A stretch of DNA of 64,000 nt, taken from positions 1-64,000 of the forward strand of contig JAOARW010000094.1 of assembly GCA_025210475.1 (NCBI GenBank), written 5' to 3'. The translations under genes were made by a program, and so were the position numbers. This document shows positions 62,253 through 64,000 of this stretch, piece by piece. The notes under the pieces were generated by a model, which was not told where the DNA came from, did not search any database, and was given only the letters and a program-made list of their open reading frames with translations. Origin of the DNA: Carboxylicivirga sp. (GTDB taxonomy: Bacteria; Bacteroidota; Bacteroidia; Bacteroidales; Marinilabiliaceae). Each line of letters starts with the position of its first letter. Position 1 is the first letter of the stretch.

Positions 62253-63026
62253 ATGGAAAATACATATAATCCAATGGAACTAATGATCACCGTTGCAGCC
62301 CGTAACCTGGAAGATGGCGCAATGGTGGTGGTGGGCACGGGTGTTCCTGTTGCAGCAGCCATGCTGGCCCAAATGACCCAGTCACCCAATTTAACCATTA
62401 TGTTTGAGGCGGGTGGTATTGCACCGCTTTTACCAACCATGCCTATTTCGGTAGGTGATTCGCGAACCACACATAAAGGACTAAAAGCAACCTCAATGGC
62501 CGAGATTATGGAACTTTGCCAGGCGGGTGTTGTGGACTACTGTTTCTTAGGTGGTGCTCAAATTGATAAATACGGAAACCTCAACTCCACTTTAATTGGA
62601 GATGATTATAATAAACCAAAAACACGATTCCCGGGCAGTGGTGGCGCCAATGACCTTGCTTCTCTATGTTGGAGAACCATGGTGGTTACTCCTCAAAACC
62701 CAAAACGCTTCGCAAATAAAGTCGATTTCATCACCACTCCGGGATTTTTAGAAGGTGGTACTTCAAGGGTGGATGCCGGCCTGCCAGCCAATACAGGACC
62801 TTATAAGGTGATTACCGATATTGGTGTTTACGGCTATCATCCCGAATCTAAAGCCATGATGCTGCTTTCGCTTCATCCGGGCAAGTCACTGGACGATGTA
62901 AAAGCCAATGCAGAGTTCGATATCATCATTCCTGATAATTACGAAACAACGGTTGAACCAAGCGCTGAAGAACTAAAGATTCTGCGCGAGAAGGTAGACC
63001 CATCCGGTGTAATAATCGGACGCTGA
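62253..63026 (+). CDS. CoA-transferase subunit B (glutaconate-type)
   Basis: A 257-residue beta subunit. The catalytic glutamate that forms the thioester is most likely E52 in IMFEAGGIAP, matching the position in GctB-type subunits. LGGAQIDKYGNLNSTLIGD and FPGSGGANDLASLC are conserved further on. It should form a heterodimer or heterotetramer with the subunit encoded just upstream. 55 bp separate it from kce. Confidence 0.87.
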   Translation: MENTYNPMELMITVAARNLEDGAMVVVGTGVPVAAAMLAQMTQSPNLTIMFEAGGIAPLLPTMPISVGDSRTTHKGLKATSMAEIMELCQAGVVDYCFLGGAQIDKYGNLNSTLIGDDYNKPKTRFPGSGGANDLASLCWRTMVVTPQNPKRFANKVDFITTPGFLEGGTSRVDAGLPANTGPYKVITDIGVYGYHPESKAMMLLSLHPGKSLDDVKANAEFDIIIPDNYETTVEPSAEELKILREKVDPSGVIIGR

Positions 63027-63081
63027 TCATCCCTTCTTCACCCTTTAAACCTTTAAATCAACAACTAAAAAATCAAGAAAA

Positions 63082-63909
63082 ATGAGAAAGATGATAATTA
63101 CCTGTGCAGTGTGTGGAGCCGAAACAACACGTGAGCACAATCCGAATTTACCATTAACCCCCCTTGAAATAGCCGATGCCACTTACGATGCCTATAAAGC
63201 AGGTGCTTCGATTGTGCATTTACATGTGCGCGACGAGAATGGCGGTCCAACACAAGATCCGGAAGTATTTAAAGAAGCCATACGCCTGATTCGCGAGCGT
63301 TGTGACATTGTGATTGAAATTACAACCGGCGGTGCCGTGGGCATGACCGATGATGAGCGCGTAGCTGTTATCGAAGAGCTACAACCTGAAATGGCTTCAT
63401 TGGATTGTGGTACTGTGAATTTTGGCGATGAGTACATCGTAAACACCTTGCCAACCATGCGTCGTTTCGCCAGGGAAATGAACAAATACAACGTTCGTCC
63501 AACACTGGAGTGCTTTGACATTTCGCATGTGGCTGCTGCTGATATATTAATTAAGGAAGGCCTGTTAAAACCTCCTTATCACTATGGTTTTGTAATGAAC
63601 GTGCCAGCTGCCATTCCTTATGATATCGAATTATTAAACCTATTGGTTAGCCGCATTCCTGAAGGAGCTTTCTGGACGGTAATGGGTGTCGGTCGTGCTT
63701 GTGTACCGGCTCACTACGGTGCTTATGCCATTGGCAACGGTTTTATCCGCGTAGGTTTTGAAGACAATGTTTACTACGAAAAAGGTGTATTGGCCGATAG
63801 CAATGCGCAGTTGGTAGAGCGTACAGCTAAGTTGTCGCGCGATGCCGGTTACGAAATTGCAACGCCTGCCGATGTGCGCGAAATGTTGCAACTCAAAGGA
63901 ATTAAGTAA
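63082..63909 (+). CDS. kce: 3-keto-5-aminohexanoate cleavage enzyme (BKACE family)
   Basis: A 275-residue zinc-dependent beta-keto acid cleavage enzyme: 3-keto-5-aminohexanoate + acetyl-CoA gives 3-aminobutyryl-CoA + acetoacetate. Zinc ligands H46 and H48 (VHLHVR) and E226 (GFEDN) are present. E14 (GAETTR) and E143 (PTLECF) align, from memory, with residues that bind the substrate amine in the Cloacimonas enzyme, supporting the lysine-pathway substrate over other BKACE substrates. R222 and D227 are also kept. It lies between the CoA-transferase genes and kdd. A hairpin with a T-run follows. Confidence 0.9.
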   Translation: MRKMIITCAVCGAETTREHNPNLPLTPLEIADATYDAYKAGASIVHLHVRDENGGPTQDPEVFKEAIRLIRERCDIVIEITTGGAVGMTDDERVAVIEELQPEMASLDCGTVNFGDEYIVNTLPTMRRFAREMNKYNVRPTLECFDISHVAAADILIKEGLLKPPYHYGFVMNVPAAIPYDIELLNLLVSRIPEGAFWTVMGVGRACVPAHYGAYAIGNGFIRVGFEDNVYYEKGVLADSNAQLVERTAKLSRDAGYEIATPADVREMLQLKGIK

Positions 63910-63915
63910 TTAAAT

Positions 63916-63952
63916 AAGCCATCAGCTGACAGCTATTAGCTGATGGCTTTTT
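63916..63952 (+). terminator. Terminator-like hairpin between kce and kdd
   Basis: A perfect 12-bp stem AAGCCATCAGCT (63916-63927) / AGCTGATGGCTT (63938-63949) followed by T's. It is also a copy of the AGCTAAYAGCT repeat (loop CAGCTATT). It may reduce transcription into kdd, or be a repeat insertion. Confidence 0.65.
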
Positions 63953-63966
63953 ATCGATAGATAAAA

Positions 63967-64000
63967 ATGAAGACAGGTAATAAATACGGGACACATCGTG
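63967..64000 (+). CDS. kdd: 3,5-diaminohexanoate dehydrogenase, N-terminal fragment cut by the window
   Basis: Only 11 codons lie inside the window (MKTGNKYGTHR). The KYGTHR sequence shortly after the start matches the N-terminus I know for lysine-pathway Kdd proteins (typically continuing with VIEP...GVLPQ), and kdd is the expected neighbour of kce. The enzyme oxidises L-erythro-3,5-diaminohexanoate to 3-keto-5-aminohexanoate, the substrate of Kce, with NAD(P)+. The call rests on very little sequence plus context. Confidence 0.6.
   Translation, partial: MKTGNKYGTHR

Overview
The window reads as chromosomal DNA of a member of the Bacteroidota, most likely a marine or sediment Marinilabiliales-type organism. 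The evidence is the Bacteroidota -33/-7 promoter pattern (TTG ... TAnnTTTG) at several genes, a Bat (Bacteroides aerotolerance) locus, DUF3857 and head-GIN (DUF2807) proteins, adjacent glycine-lipid acyltransferases, a Bacteroidota-type FtsZ tail, and a formylglycine sulfatase. This assignment is inferred from gene content; no rRNA is present. No tRNA, rRNA, CRISPR array, phage or complete insertion sequence was seen.

Layout. 1-6.4 kb: ABC ATPase and methyltransferase (minus), FKBP isomerase and a cysteine-rich unknown (plus), then a TPR/DUF6588 pair (minus). 6.7-14.9 kb: secreted sulfatase followed by a MoxR-DUF58-DUF4381-BatA-BatB/C-BatD locus in which BatB and BatC are fused. 15.1-20.0 kb: recG, an RDD membrane protein, a start-less gene remnant, two small proteins and an XRE-HTH/NTF2-like fusion. 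20.2-27.1 kb (minus): a gene with an apparently frameshifted signal peptide, two DUF3857 proteins (one with an intact, one with a degenerate transglutaminase site), a GIN-domain protein and a Na+/alanine symporter. 27.3-34.2 kb (plus, one minus gene): class I fumarase, Ogt, PEP carboxykinase, a degenerate DEAD-box-like protein overlapping a YchJ/SEC-C protein, and small genes. 34.5-39.7 kb: a compact caa3-type cytochrome oxidase operon (SCO, I, III, IV, II-cyt c, CtaB). 39.8-55.6 kb (minus): yqeY, then a canonical dcw cluster from mraZ to ftsZ with 10-bp-phased MraZ-box-like repeats upstream. 55.8-57.6 kb: glsA/glsB for glycine lipids. 57.7-59.2 kb: a dihydrolipoamide-dehydrogenase-like flavoprotein lacking both redox cysteines. 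59.9-64.0 kb: a lysine-fermentation operon (kat, two CoA-transferase subunits, kce, and the first 11 codons of kdd, cut by the window edge).

How the parts fit. The dcw block makes meso-DAP-type peptidoglycan (MurE has DNPR) and the divisome. The caa3 oxidase implies oxygen respiration, while the lysine operon, PEP carboxykinase, fumarase and the Na+/alanine symporter point to amino-acid catabolism, so a facultative lifestyle is plausible. The strongest candidate for a less-described system is the lysine operon. It carries a 3-aminobutyryl-CoA aminotransferase-like gene where classical clusters carry the ammonia-lyase kal, and glutaconate-type CoA-transferase subunits, behind a promoter whose -33 element lies in a 12-bp inverted repeat.
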